This document shows, in pieces, positions 1-7,293 of a stretch of DNA of 9,256 bases. Location of the stretch: NCBI GenBank assembly GCA_031275395.1, contig JAISOU010000020.1, forward strand, positions 1 to 9,256, in the 5' to 3' direction. Made by a program: the position numbers and the translations under genes. Source of the stretch: Helicobacteraceae bacterium. GTDB taxonomy: Bacteria > Campylobacterota > Campylobacteria > Campylobacterales > SZUA-545. Under the pieces are notes generated by a model. The model worked only from the letters and a program-made list of their open reading frames with translations, did no database searches and was not told the DNA's origin. Position 1 is the stretch's first letter, and every line of letters begins with the position of its first letter.

Positions 1-133
1 GCGGTCTTAATATGCGCTTGATTGTTTGCCAAAGCGAGCGTTTAGCAGCGCTTCTTGTTTCTTTATCAAGCGCAATAAAATAGGTTACAAGCGCGGATAA
101 GATAATCCAGAAAACAATACTTGTATTTTGCAT
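1..133 (-). CDS. Small membrane protein, 3' end outside window (partial)
   Basis: Reading leftward from an ATG at 133-131, the frame is open for 44 codons and leaves the window. The peptide begins with MQNTSIVFW, has one hydrophobic segment at about residues 5-21 (likely a membrane anchor), then a basic stretch rich in Lys and Arg (DKETRSAAKRSLWQTIKRI), as expected of a cytoplasmic positive-inside flank. The ATG lies two bases after the TAA stop of the 133-residue membrane protein, so translation is probably coupled to it. I do not recognise the family. It shares the AT-rich composition of the neighbouring left-edge genes. The call rests on the open frame, the tight spacing and the plausible membrane topology. 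Confidence 0.55.
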   Translation of the reverse strand, partial: MQNTSIVFWIILSALVTYFIALDKETRSAAKRSLWQTIKRILRP

Positions 134-135
134 TA

Positions 136-537
136 TTAAAAAGTAAAGATAACCGAATAAAATATTCCCCCACCATTCCAAGAAATTAAGATACGACCAT
201 CTATGCCAATAGTATTTATTGCGTAGAGCGTCATTCCCGAACCAAATAGTATGGCGATCATATATAAATGCCTCAAGATCTTGCGAAGATTTTCTATTTT
301 GTAGGGTTTTAATAAATAATAAAAGCAAGCGCTATAAATAAAAGAGATAATCAGGTACGCCGTAAAATAATAAAAGAGCACGTTTTGCATAAACCTAATA
401 TAACAACCAATATCGCTTTTACATCCATAATTGCGCAAGAAGAATACGCCCCAAACAAACAATATTGTTGCGACAATAATGAAAATAGCAAAAGTCGATA
501 TAACTGTTTTTTTAAGCTTGGTTGCTTTATTTAACAT
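136..537 (-). CDS. Hypothetical multi-pass membrane protein, 133 aa
   Basis: Family not recognised. The protein is strongly hydrophobic, with likely membrane segments at about residues 11-34, 51-76 and 88-108 and a shorter hydrophobic tail at about 115-133. The N-terminus is basic (KATKLKK), suggesting a cytoplasmic start. Two cysteines (C39, C45) sit in the first predicted loop. Its ATG overlaps the last 11 bases of the upstream 60-residue exported gene, and its stop is two bases before the next ATG, so it is the middle of a coupled chain of small envelope genes. The DNA is AT-rich (28-38% GC in the lines I counted) and has no CGATCG, unlike the core genes to its right. It could be a phage- or island-type membrane or immunity protein, but nothing in the sequence decides that. 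Confidence 0.6.
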   Translation of the reverse strand: MLNKATKLKKTVISTFAIFIIVATILFVWGVFFLRNYGCKSDIGCYIRFMQNVLFYYFTAYLIISFIYSACFYYLLKPYKIENLRKILRHLYMIAILFGSGMTLYAINTIGIDGRILISWNGGGIFYSVIFTF

Positions 538-709
538 TGGGAGTTAGCTCCAATATAAACTCTAAATTGGGATTTTCTATAAAACCAATCGTAGAATATT
601 GGTAAAACGCTCCGCCTTTATTGGCGTCTTTCATATACTCATCGTAAATACCAGCGTTCAAGCCGATTGCTAAAATAAGCGCGAGAAAAACCAATCTTGC
701 GTATTTCAT
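527..709 (-). CDS. Small exported protein with signal peptide, 60 aa
   Basis: I take the ATG at 709-707 as the start, giving a product beginning MKYARLVFLALILAIGLNAG. This is a clear signal peptide with a basic start, a hydrophobic core and probable cleavage after LNA at residue 19. A TTG further upstream (745) would place 12 extra charged residues before it and hide the signal. The mature peptide is about 41 residues, with an acidic start (YDEYMKDAN) and an aromatic middle (AFYQYSTIGF). No family is recognised. A GAAAGG site lies 9 bases before the ATG. The ATG follows the TAA of the upstream basic ORF by two bases, and its own stop overlaps the start of the next membrane gene by 11 bases, so it looks translationally coupled on both sides. 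Confidence 0.6.
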   Translation of the reverse strand: MKYARLVFLALILAIGLNAGIYDEYMKDANKGGAFYQYSTIGFIENPNLEFILELTPNVK

Positions 710-711
710 TG

Positions 712-846
712 TTATTCGCCTTTCTTTGATAAGTCTTTGTACCAAATGCGTTTGACTTTTTTGCCTTTTCCTTCTAAAGTGCCTTTTCCTTGGCTGTCTT
801 TTCTACGGTTTAAGATCGCTTCCCGCCGTCGCGTCGCCGAGCGCAT
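712..846 (-). CDS. Short basic ORF, 44 aa, possibly the tail of the preceding gene
   Basis: From an ATG at 846-844 the frame encodes 44 residues, very rich in Lys and Arg (RRREAILNRRK, GKGKKVKRIWYKDL), ending in TAA two bases before the next gene's ATG. The same frame is open further upstream, back to the TAG of the DUF1566-like gene at 894-892: 59 sense codons in all. It may therefore be the detached C-terminal part of a longer gene cut by that TAG, or a separate small basic protein. No Shine-Dalgarno site precedes the ATG, which favours the remnant reading; the tight junction with the following gene favours real translation. An imperfect GKG repeat is encoded by two copies of TGCCTTTTCCTT (plus strand, 762-773 and 780-791). 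Family not recognised. Confidence 0.4.
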   Translation of the reverse strand: MRSATRRREAILNRRKDSQGKGTLEGKGKKVKRIWYKDLSKKGE

Positions 847-891
847 AAAGCGATCGCCGTAATTTAATCCGCTAAAACCGCCTATAAAAAC

Positions 892-1233
892 CTAATCGAA
901 ATCGCTTTGAATACACATAACGCGAAAGCGGCTTGCCTTAAACTCGATCGAGTGTAAGCCCGAAGCGAAATTGTAGGCGTAAGCGCCGTCGAGATCGCTC
1001 TGATCGCTTGTCCAATATCTCTCTCTTTGGTAGGGGCTTTTGCCGCCAGACGAAACGTAAGACTCCCTAAACGCCGCTTCCATAGCGTTAAGCGGCGGAA
1101 CGTAAGCGTCGAGCGATCGGCAGTATTCTACGGCGCGATCCCAATCCATAATTTGCGCGGAGTCGTGCAAACGCATACTAGCGCCAAACGCGGCGCAAAC
1201 GGATAAACAAAAAACTAGCGCGAACTTACCCAT
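892..1233 (-). CDS. Secreted DUF1566/Lcl-like domain protein, 113 aa
   Basis: The N-terminus (MGKFALVFCLSVCAAFGA) is a signal peptide with likely cleavage after residue 18, so the product should be periplasmic or secreted. The remainder resembles the DUF1566 / Lcl C-terminal domain: a WDRAVEYCRSL segment (residues 31-41) like the family's 'W..A..YC..L', a YWTSD segment (73-77) like 'yWSS', and an ending FRVMCIQ (103-109) like 'vRCV'. C38 and C107 are the pair expected to form a disulphide. The fold belongs to the broader C-type-lectin-like group, often on the surface, but no ligand can be inferred. It begins 12 bases after the leuA stop with an excellent Shine-Dalgarno site. The domain is compact for its family and the usual 'WRLPt..EL' segment is degenerate (VPPLNAMEAAF). 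Confidence 0.65.
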   Translation of the reverse strand: MGKFALVFCLSVCAAFGASMRLHDSAQIMDWDRAVEYCRSLDAYVPPLNAMEAAFRESYVSSGGKSPYQRERYWTSDQSDLDGAYAYNFASGLHSIEFKASRFRVMCIQSDFD

Positions 1234-1240
1234 CGTTTAA

Positions 1241-1247
1241 CCTCCTT
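1241..1247 (-). promoter_or_regulatory. Strong ribosome binding site of the DUF1566-like gene
   Basis: On the minus strand AAGGAGG lies 7 bases before the ATG at 1233 and overlaps the leuA TAA stop (1248-1246). It is the longest Shine-Dalgarno match I saw in the window. It fixes the start of the downstream gene and suggests strong translation even at the end of the leuA transcript. Confidence 0.7.
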
Positions 1248-2790
1248 AAACTAGCGTTCGATCGACTTTTCTTAACCGATCTTTCATAACCAGATAGCTA
1301 TTAAGCGATCCGATATACGCCTCCGCCGACGCTTTCATCGTATCCATATCCAAACCGTGTCCCATAACGGCGGGTTTTGCCTCGTCGAAAATCACCTTAA
1401 CCAGCACGCGGGCAAGCGCGTCTTTGCCTTCGCTCACCGCGTCGACTTTGTAATCCAGCAAGCGTCCGGAAATGCCGCAAACGCGGTCGATCGCTTTGAA
1501 CACCGCGTCGATTGTTCCCCCTCCGATCGCCGCGTCGGTGATCTCTTCGCCGTTTGATCGCCGCACGGTTACGGTACTGAAAGGAACGCCCCCGCTACAA
1601 TCGGTTAGCTGCATATTAACCAGCGCAAATTCGGACGGGACGTTGGCGCTTTCGCTGGTAAGAAGCGATCGGATATCCTCGTCATAAACGATTTTCTTGC
1701 GATCGGCAAGCTCTTTGAAGCTATCAAACGCCCTTTTGAACTCCTCGTCGTCAAGCTCGAAGCCAAGCTCTTTAAGTTTTTCTCTAAAGGCGTGAGAGCC
1801 GCTAAGTTTGCCAAGCGTCAGGCGGTTGCGATCAAGTCCTATATCCTGCGCGCTCATAATCTCGTAAGTGGCGCGGTATTTCAGCACGCCGTCCTGATGA
1901 ATGCCGCTTTCGTGGGCGAAGGCGTTTTTGCCAACGATCGCCTTGTTTGGTTGCGGTTCGATCCCGCACGTTTCCGCGAGCAAGCGGCTGGAGGCGTATA
2001 TCTCTTTGGCGTTGATTCGCGTATCAGCGCCGCCAAAAATATCCTTTCGCACTTTAAGAGTCATAGCGATCTCCTCTAACGACGCGTTACCCGCTCTTTC
2101 GCCAAGCCCATTGATCGTACATTCCACCTGCCCCGCGCCGCCTAAAATAGCCGCCAAAGAGTTCGCCGTCGCAAGCCCTAAATCGTTGTGGCAATGGACG
2201 CTTACCACCGCCCGATCGCCCACAAAATCGACGATCTCTTTGACAAAGCGCTGATAATCAAAAGGAATCGCGTAACCGACCGTGTCCGGAATGTTGATCG
2301 TGCTTGCGCCCGCTTCGATCGCCGCGCCTATGATCTCTTTCAAAAAGCCTATTTCGCTTCGCGTCGCGTCCTCGCAGCTAAACTCCGTATCCTCTACGAG
2401 CGACCTTGCGATATTCAGCGCTTCTACGGCGCGGCGAATCACCTCGTCGGGCTTCATTTTGAGTTTGTATTCCATATGGATCGGCGAGGTGGCGATAAAG
2501 GTATGAATGCGCTTAAACTTTGCGTTTTTCAGCGCCTCGCTCGCTCTTACTATATCTTTTTCGGTAGCTCTGGCAAGCGAACAGATCGCGCTTTGGGTTA
2601 CGATCTCGCTTATCTGAGTGATCGCGTCGAAATCGCCCGGACTTGCGATCGCAAAGCCCGCTTCGATAATATCTACCCCTAGTTTTTCAAGCTGCTTTGC
2701 GATTCTGACCTTTTCGGGCGTGGTCATAGAAGCGCCCGGCGATTGTTCGCCGTCGCGCAACGTTGTGTCAAATAGTTTAACGATCCTCAT
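1246..2790 (-). CDS. leuA: 2-isopropylmalate synthase
   Basis: LeuA condenses acetyl-CoA with 2-oxoisovalerate to give 2-isopropylmalate, the first committed step of leucine synthesis, in the cytoplasm. The 514 residues match the usual length of bacterial LeuA. The catalytic TIM barrel starts with [14 protein letters not shown] (7-20). The expected divalent-metal ligands are D13, H199 and H201 (HCHND) and N235 (GERAGN). A linker region follows (HESGIHQDG near 290-300), and the C-terminal part (about 385-505) has the LeuA allosteric domain pattern, including [12 protein letters not shown], so leucine feedback is expected. The ATG overlaps the 3' end of pssA by 14 bases and has AAGG six bases upstream. 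A citramalate or homocitrate synthase is the main alternative, but the N-terminal motif and full C-terminal domain favour LeuA. Confidence 0.93.
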   Translation of the reverse strand: MRIVKLFDTTLRDGEQSPGASMTTPEKVRIAKQLEKLGVDIIEAGFAIASPGDFDAITQISEIVTQSAICSLARATEKDIVRASEALKNAKFKRIHTFIATSPIHMEYKLKMKPDEVIRRAVEALNIARSLVEDTEFSCEDATRSEIGFLKEIIGAAIEAGASTINIPDTVGYAIPFDYQRFVKEIVDFVGDRAVVSVHCHNDLGLATANSLAAILGGAGQVECTINGLGERAGNASLEEIAMTLKVRKDIFGGADTRINAKEIYASSRLLAETCGIEPQPNKAIVGKNAFAHESGIHQDGVLKYRATYEIMSAQDIGLDRNRLTLGKLSGSHAFREKLKELGFELDDEEFKRAFDSFKELADRKKIVYDEDIRSLLTSESANVPSEFALVNMQLTDCSGGVPFSTVTVRRSNGEEITDAAIGGGTIDAVFKAIDRVCGISGRLLDYKVDAVSEGKDALARVLVKVIFDEAKPAVMGHGLDMDTMKASAEAYIGSLNSYLVMKDRLRKVDRTLV

Positions 2791-3511
2791 TATGAACCTT
2801 TCGTTTTTTGATAAAGATCACCCATATCGCTCTGATAGGCCCCGCCAAAGCGTAGATCAGCGCGACAAACGCCAAAAACTCTATCTGATAGAGATAAAAG
2901 ATCGAGCATACCGCGATCAGCGCGATCAGTATTCGCAAAAAGTAGGTTTTTTGGAAATGAATCTGTTTGAAACTTGGGTAACGGATATTGCTAACCATTA
3001 AAACGGCGATCAGCGCGGAAACGATCAGAAGCGCGAGTTTCGCGCCGTAACTAGGGGCGTTATCGAGAACCAGCATTACGAAGCTAATCACAAACAGCGC
3101 GGCGGCGGGAATTGGCAAGCCCACAAAAACGTTAGGTTCGGTTGCGGCGCTAATTACGTTGAAACGCGCAAGCCGCACCGCGCCAAAGATGACAAAAATC
3201 GCCGTAACCAAAACGCCGAACTTACCAAACTCGTCGCCCGCGGCGAAATATAAGATCAAAGCGGGCGCTACGCCAAAAGCGACAATATCGGCTAGGCTGT
3301 CGAACTCTTTGCCAAACTGACTGCTGGTTTTTGTTAGCCGCGCCACGCGCCCGTCGAGCGCGTCAAAGATCGACGAAACGACGACAAACCAAAAAGCCTT
3401 TTCAAACTTGCCGTTCGAGGCGGCTACGATCGCCAAAACCGCCAAAAAAATACTGCCCGCAGTGAAAAAATTGGGCAACAGATAGGACGCTCTAAAATTT
3501 CTGATGTCCAT
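2777..3511 (-). CDS. pssA: CDP-diacylglycerol-serine O-phosphatidyltransferase
   Basis: PssA makes phosphatidylserine from CDP-diacylglycerol and L-serine in the inner membrane, on the route to phosphatidylethanolamine. The 244-residue product carries the complete CDP-alcohol phosphotransferase signature D-x2-DG-x2-AR-x8-G-x3-D-x3-D at residues 50-75: D50, D53, G54, A57, R58, G67, D71 and D75 are all present. Several hydrophobic segments surround it, and the C-terminus is basic ([11 protein letters not shown]). The N-terminal [10 protein letters not shown] is typical of the PssA I/II-type subfamily of membrane-embedded enzymes rather than the phospholipase-D-like enterobacterial type. The start has AAGGAG (minus strand, 3522-3517) five bases upstream and lies one base after the stop of the Psd-like gene. 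The last 14 bases overlap leuA. Confidence 0.93.
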   Translation of the reverse strand: MDIRNFRASYLLPNFFTAGSIFLAVLAIVAASNGKFEKAFWFVVVSSIFDALDGRVARLTKTSSQFGKEFDSLADIVAFGVAPALILYFAAGDEFGKFGVLVTAIFVIFGAVRLARFNVISAATEPNVFVGLPIPAAALFVISFVMLVLDNAPSYGAKLALLIVSALIAVLMVSNIRYPSFKQIHFQKTYFLRILIALIAVCSIFYLYQIEFLAFVALIYALAGPIRAIWVIFIKKRKVHNEDR

Positions 3512-3512
3512 T

Positions 3513-4097
3513 TTAGCTCCTTATAAAGCCGATCGCGCTTTCGCCCGCTTTGACTTGCGCGCCGATCGCTACTTTTACGTCGCACTCTTTCGGCGCGGCG
3601 AGAATAGCCGTTCCCCCGTAGAAAAAGCCTAATCTCTCGCCCAAATACGATCCGTTTTGGGGTTTGTAAAAGCGGCTGGGCTTGTAACAAGGTTCGAGCG
3701 CGATTAAAACCTTTTGATCAAGCGCGATCGTTTCGATCTGTTTAAGATAACCTTGCGCGCCCGCTATGCCGTGCGCGATCGAAAGCGAAAAGCTCCGCGC
3801 TTGGATTGGCGATCGGATCGGACGGGCGTCAAAAACCCCCGTTTCGATAGCGATCTTGACAAAATTGCCTTCGCCCTCGATCGAAACGATTTTGCCGTCG
3901 ATCGGCGCGATGATCGAGAGCGGATCTCTTTCGCTTGGTATGCGTTCGGGATTGCGAAAAAACCAAAGCGCGTAAAAAAGAACGGCGAAAAGAACGACGG
4001 CTAGAAACGTGAAAACGCAAAGCGCCGCGCCAATCGCCAAAATAAACAAAACAAAGACGATCGCAAATCCCTCTCTCGCCAGAATAAACGTTCTCAT
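3513..4097 (-). CDS. Phosphatidylserine decarboxylase-like membrane protein, probably catalytically dead
   Basis: This 194-residue protein has the layout of short-type Psd: a membrane hairpin at about residues 10-46, FFRNPER (46-52), the APIDGKI segment (64-70), VFDARPIRSP (88-97) and a C-terminal KAGES (183-187). Psd normally cuts itself at a Ser in a G-S-[ST] type motif to create the pyruvoyl group, using an Asp-His-Ser triad. The Asp is kept (D67), but the His of the usual 'fdvHvnRaP' is R92, and the self-cleavage Ser is replaced by Gly (YGGTA, G162). I infer that it cannot mature into an active decarboxylase. It sits between ftsH and pssA, starts immediately after the ftsH TAG with no gap, and may act in phosphatidylserine handling or as a membrane partner. 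Family placement is fairly secure; the role is unknown. Confidence 0.72.
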   Translation of the reverse strand: MRTFILAREGFAIVFVLFILAIGAALCVFTFLAVVLFAVLFYALWFFRNPERIPSERDPLSIIAPIDGKIVSIEGEGNFVKIAIETGVFDARPIRSPIQARSFSLSIAHGIAGAQGYLKQIETIALDQKVLIALEPCYKPSRFYKPQNGSYLGERLGFFYGGTAILAAPKECDVKVAIGAQVKAGESAIGFIRS

Positions 4098-6086
4098 CTA
4101 CCCCTCGCTAGGAACGACGTTTTCGCTGTCTTTTTTCGCCTCTTGCGTTTCCGTCTCCTCTTTTTCGCGGATAATGCCGCTCTTTGCCTCGAACGATTCG
4201 ATAATATCCCTCACCCGCGAACCCTCGATCACCTCGTCGGCAAGAAGCGCGGAGGCCATTTCCTCGATCGCCTCGCGGTAGGTCGTCAGACGCTCTTTTA
4301 CCGCGCCGTAACGCTCGGAAAGCGTCTTTTTAATATACATATCGGACTCTTCGGCGAGCTTTTCGCTATACTCTTTGTTCTTGCCAAAGCCGTAAGGAGA
4401 ACCTAAAAAGCCCGTCGTTCGCCTTTCCATCACCATCAATCCCGCCACTTCGCTCATACCGTAGATCATCACCATCGATTTAATAATGTCGGTCGCCCGC
4501 TCCAAATCGTTGCCCGCGCCCGTGCTGATCTCGCCCAAAAAAACCTCTTCGGCGGCGCGTCCGCCCAAAAGCACGTCGACTTCGGCGATCATCTCGCTCT
4601 GCCGCCAAAGATATTTATTCTCTTCGGGCGTGTTAAGCGTGTAGCCCAAAGCCGCCAAACCTCGCGGAATGATCGAAACCTTATTGACCTTATGCGCGCC
4701 TTTCGTCGTTTCGGCTATAAGCGCGTGTCCGCTTTCGTGGTAGGCGACGATCTTCTTTTCTTTCGGGCTGATACGGCGCGATTTTTTCTCCAGCCCCGCG
4801 ATCGAACGCTCAACCGCTTCGCGCATATCCTCGTTATCGACGACCCCTTTATTTTTACGCCCCGCAAGTAACGTAGCCTCATTGACGATATTCGCCAAAT
4901 CCGCGCCCGCTAAACCCGCCGTCATTTTGGCGATAATATCTAGATCTACATTTTGCGCCAGCTTAACCGCTTTAACGTGAACTTTTAATATCTCTAACCG
5001 CCCTTTGAAATCGGGCTTATCGACCAAAACCTGCCGATCGAAGCGACCCGGGCGCAAAAGCGCGGGATCGAGGATTTCGGGGCGGTTTGTGGCGGCCAAG
5101 ACGATAATCGGCTCGGCGGAAGCAAAGCCGTCCATTTCGGCTAAAAGCTGGTTTAACGTCTGCTCGCGCTCGTCGTTGCCGCCAAAGCCCGAAGCGGCGC
5201 GGCTTTTGCCCAAAGCGTCAAGCTCGTCGATAAAGATGATTGCGGGCGCTTGCTTTTTTGCCTGATCGAAGAGATCCCGCACCCGCGCCGCGCCCACGCC
5301 GACAAACATCTCGATAAATCCGCTGGCGCTAACGGAGAAAAACGGCGCGTTCGCCTCGCCCGCGACGGCTTTGGCAAGCAAGGTTTTGCCCGTTCCGGGG
5401 GGGCCTACCAACAAAATGCCCTTTGGGATTTTTGCGCCGAGTTTAATATAGCGATCAGGGTTTTTAAGAAAATCGACAATCTCTTTAACCTCCTCTTTCG
5501 CCTCTTCTGCGCCCGCCATATCGTCAAACTTTATGCTAGGCTTTTCCGCGCTGATCATATTTTTCGCGCTACCAATTCCCAGCATACCGCCGCCCATACT
5601 CTTCTGCATTCGGTTTGTGAGTAGCATCCAAATCCCAAAAAAGATCAAAATCGGCAACACCCAACTAAAGAGAATATCCGCCAGCCAATTCTCTTCGTTC
5701 ATACCGCCGTAGCGAACGCCTTTTTCCTCAAGAACCGTTAGAAGCGTTTCGTCGGGGACGATCCTGCGCGAGTAGTAGGTGGTTTGCGTAGAACCGTTGA
5801 TTCCGATCGCTTGGATTGAGTTTTTGCCGATCAATACTTGGCTTAATTCGCCGTTTTTTAAGCGGTTTTTGAATTCGGAATAGGAGATCGTCTGCGTCAA
5901 GGAGCGCGTAACGCCCGCGCCGCTAAGTCCGCCGTCTATCGACGTTTCCGCGTTGGACGCGAAATATTTGAAGATCACGATCGAGGCGATCGCAAAAAGC
6001 GCGAAGATCAAAAGAGGGTTGTTGTTGAAAAAGTTGTTGTTTTGCCTGTTGTTATTCTCTGGCGGGAGTTGGTTTTGATTGGACAT
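4098..6086 (-). CDS. ftsH: ATP-dependent zinc metalloprotease FtsH
   Basis: FtsH is the hexameric inner-membrane AAA+ protease that extracts and degrades misfolded membrane proteins and regulatory substrates. Over 662 residues the order is: an Asn-rich N-terminus (11-23); TM1 at about 24-43; a periplasmic domain to about 134; TM2 at about 135-157; the AAA+ module with Walker A GPPGTGKT (228-235), pore loop FVGVG (261-265), Walker B IIFIDELD (283-290) and second region of homology around [11 protein letters not shown] (R345, R348); then the M41 protease domain with HESGH (450-454) and a third zinc ligand D527 in GAGND. Everything needed for activity is present. The C-terminus is acidic. It starts 15 bases after prmA and its TAG directly abuts the Psd-like ATG. 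An E. coli-like location and role are inferred from the family. Confidence 0.97.
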   Translation of the reverse strand: MSNQNQLPPENNNRQNNNFFNNNPLLIFALFAIASIVIFKYFASNAETSIDGGLSGAGVTRSLTQTISYSEFKNRLKNGELSQVLIGKNSIQAIGINGSTQTTYYSRRIVPDETLLTVLEEKGVRYGGMNEENWLADILFSWVLPILIFFGIWMLLTNRMQKSMGGGMLGIGSAKNMISAEKPSIKFDDMAGAEEAKEEVKEIVDFLKNPDRYIKLGAKIPKGILLVGPPGTGKTLLAKAVAGEANAPFFSVSASGFIEMFVGVGAARVRDLFDQAKKQAPAIIFIDELDALGKSRAASGFGGNDEREQTLNQLLAEMDGFASAEPIIVLAATNRPEILDPALLRPGRFDRQVLVDKPDFKGRLEILKVHVKAVKLAQNVDLDIIAKMTAGLAGADLANIVNEATLLAGRKNKGVVDNEDMREAVERSIAGLEKKSRRISPKEKKIVAYHESGHALIAETTKGAHKVNKVSIIPRGLAALGYTLNTPEENKYLWRQSEMIAEVDVLLGGRAAEEVFLGEISTGAGNDLERATDIIKSMVMIYGMSEVAGLMVMERRTTGFLGSPYGFGKNKEYSEKLAEESDMYIKKTLSERYGAVKERLTTYREAIEEMASALLADEVIEGSRVRDIIESFEAKSGIIREKEETETQEAKKDSENVVPSEG
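6018..6057. repeat. GTT triplet-rich tract in ftsH encoding an Asn-rich N-terminus
   Basis: The plus strand shows runs of GTT triplets here, which read as AAC/AAT codons in ftsH and give the asparagine-rich stretch at residues 11-23 just before TM1. Length is likely to vary between strains through slippage in units of three, which would keep the frame. Confidence 0.5.
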
Positions 6087-6101
6087 ATTCTTTCTTTCTA
6101 T

Positions 6102-6884
6102 TTAATTTTTGAACGCAAAGGTCAGCCACTCGCCGCGCCTAACGACGCGCAAGGTTTCAAGATCGCCGTAGCGCTCCTTGAAACGCTCCTTGTAACGATC
6201 CAAAACGCCCGAAACGATCAAAGTCGCCCCGCTTTTTAGGGCGCGGCGCAAATCGTTTTTCAACGCGATTAAAACGTCCGCGACAATGTTTGCCATAATT
6301 AAATCATAATGTTCCGTAACTTTATCGACCGAGCCGACCCATATTTTTTTGATCTTCGCGCCGTTTAGCGCGCAGTTTCTTTCGGCGCTTTCGATCGCGC
6401 GTTCATCCGTATCGCACAGGCTAATGCGCGCGCCTTTTTTCGCCGCCGCGATAGCCAAAACGCCGCTGCCGCAACCGACGTCCAAGACGTTAGATCCGCT
6501 TAGATCAAGCTCGCTTATAAGCTCCAGCGCGCAGGCGGTCGTTTCGTGTCGCCCCGTTCCAAAAACCGTTTCGGGATCGATAATAAGGTCGATCTTGCCT
6601 TCGATCGGCTTTTTCCAGCTGGCGCGAACGCAAAAATCGCCCGCGCCGACGGGATCGAAGCTCTTTTCGTACGCCTCTTTCCAGCTATCGTCCTTTTCGC
6701 TCCATTCGCAAACGGCGTTTGGCGCGATTACGCTTATAAACTCTTCGATCGCTAAATCCTTATCGGCGAACGCGAACGCAAACCCGTCTTCCTCCTGCGC
6801 GTAGGGAGAATCCAACGCCGCGCCGATCGCGTAAGATAGTTCCTCGCTAACGCCGCTAACCTTTAATTGCGCGTAACGCTTCAG
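6102..6884 (-). CDS. prmA: Ribosomal protein L11 methyltransferase
   Basis: PrmA transfers methyl groups from S-adenosylmethionine to ribosomal protein L11 in the cytoplasm. With the start chosen here (260 aa) I see a short N-terminal substrate-binding part including YAQLKVS (4-10), W...Y...FDPV (68-79), the loop FGTGRHETT (108-116), the class I methyltransferase motif LDVGCGSGVLAI (134-145) and NIVAD (199-203), in the proper order. The start is uncertain. The frame has no ATG; the first common start codon, TTG at 6815, would cut off the first strand of the N-terminal domain. A CTG at 6884-6882, overlapping the cheY stop as CTGA with AGGA (6896-6893) eight bases upstream, restores it and is my choice. 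ftsH follows after 15 bases. Confidence 0.88.
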   Translation of the reverse strand: MKRYAQLKVSGVSEELSYAIGAALDSPYAQEEDGFAFAFADKDLAIEEFISVIAPNAVCEWSEKDDSWKEAYEKSFDPVGAGDFCVRASWKKPIEGKIDLIIDPETVFGTGRHETTACALELISELDLSGSNVLDVGCGSGVLAIAAAKKGARISLCDTDERAIESAERNCALNGAKIKKIWVGSVDKVTEHYDLIMANIVADVLIALKNDLRRALKSGATLIVSGVLDRYKERFKERYGDLETLRVVRRGEWLTFAFKN

Positions 6885-7255
6885 TCGCTTGTTCCTAAAA
6901 CCGCTTCGAGCTTTTCTTTCAATACTTCGGGCGTGAAGGGTTTGACGATATAGTTATTCACGCCCGCTTTCAAAGCGGTGATCACCTCCGTCTTGCCGCC
7001 TTCGGTTGTTACCATAATGATAGGCAGATCGACGTATTTTTGCTCGGCGCGAACCTTTTTGACCAATTCCAAGCCGTTCATTTCGGGCATATTCCAATCT
7101 GTGATCAGAACGCCCACGTCCGCGTTTTGCACGAGAACCTCCCACGCTTGCGCGCCGTTTTCAGCTTCCAAAAGGTCTAAGAACTTCAGTCTGGTTAGCG
7201 TGTTCTTAATGATACGGCGCATCGTAGAGCTGTCATCGACGACCAAAATTTTCAA
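6881..7255 (-). CDS. cheY: Chemotaxis response regulator CheY
   Basis: This single receiver domain of 124 residues carries the phosphoryl signal from CheA to the flagellar switch. The acidic pocket D7/D8, phosphoacceptor D53 (ITDWNMPEMNG), T83/T84 and K105 (VKPF) are all present, and Y102 precedes the lysine as in CheY. The text MKILVVDDSSTMRRIIKNTL and NNYIVKPFTP closely resembles Campylobacter and Helicobacter CheY from memory. I place the start at TTG 7255-7253 because AAGGAG lies five bases upstream and the protein then begins at the expected residue. A second in-frame TTG at 7270 would add MQGEV and place the ribosome site inside the gene. No output domain follows, so it is not a transcription factor. 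It implies a motile, chemotactic organism. Confidence 0.95.
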   Translation of the reverse strand: MKILVVDDSSTMRRIIKNTLTRLKFLDLLEAENGAQAWEVLVQNADVGVLITDWNMPEMNGLELVKKVRAEQKYVDLPIIMVTTEGGKTEVITALKAGVNNYIVKPFTPEVLKEKLEAVLGTSD

Positions 7256-7260
7256 AACTT

Positions 7261-7266
7261 CTCCTT
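7261..7266 (-). promoter_or_regulatory. Ribosome binding site deciding the cheY TTG start
   Basis: The minus strand shows AAGGAG five bases before the TTG at 7255-7253. It supports the TTG that gives MKILVVDD and argues against the upstream TTG at 7270, which lies on the wrong side of this site. Confidence 0.65.
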
Positions 7267-7293
7267 GCAAGCCTTTTACTACCGTAAGAGTAT

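Larger units (their letters stand above)
1..846. other. AT-rich accessory segment downstream of leuA
   Basis: Lines counted here give about 28-38% GC from 121 to 600, against 57-67% in lines of the core. No CGATCG occurs, while the core has one about every 200 bases. The coding content is small membrane or exported proteins with no recognised family. This suggests acquired DNA or a fast-changing locus. No integrase, transposase, tRNA or terminal repeat is visible, so the element type and exact borders are unknown. Confidence 0.45.

Noticed and set aside
707-745. Start of the small exported protein at TTG 745
   Set aside because: It would put charged residues ahead of an otherwise perfect signal peptide. 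The ATG at 709 has a ribosome site and tight coupling to the preceding stop.
762-791. Direct repeat TGCCTTTTCCTT as part of a mobile element or CRISPR
   Set aside because: There are only two copies, 18 bases apart and inside an open frame encoding GKG motifs. It fits an internal coding repeat better, and no CRISPR spacing is present.
892-894. TAG recoded as pyrrolysine
   Set aside because: There is no sign of the required genes or a conserved context, and other genes here (ftsH, the repeat protein) end normally with TAG.
1357-2682. Several plus-strand open frames of 60-164 codons opposite leuA
   Set aside because: They mirror a complete, motif-verified leuA. They overlap each other in different frames and arise from GC-rich antisense codons; their products show no domain.
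5250-5624. Plus-strand open frame of 124 codons opposite ftsH
   Set aside because: It is antisense to the AAA+ domain of ftsH, with no ribosome site and no recognisable product, so it is a shadow.
7253-7270. Start of cheY at the upstream TTG (7270)
   Set aside because: This start would place the AAGGAG site inside the gene and add five residues not expected in CheY.
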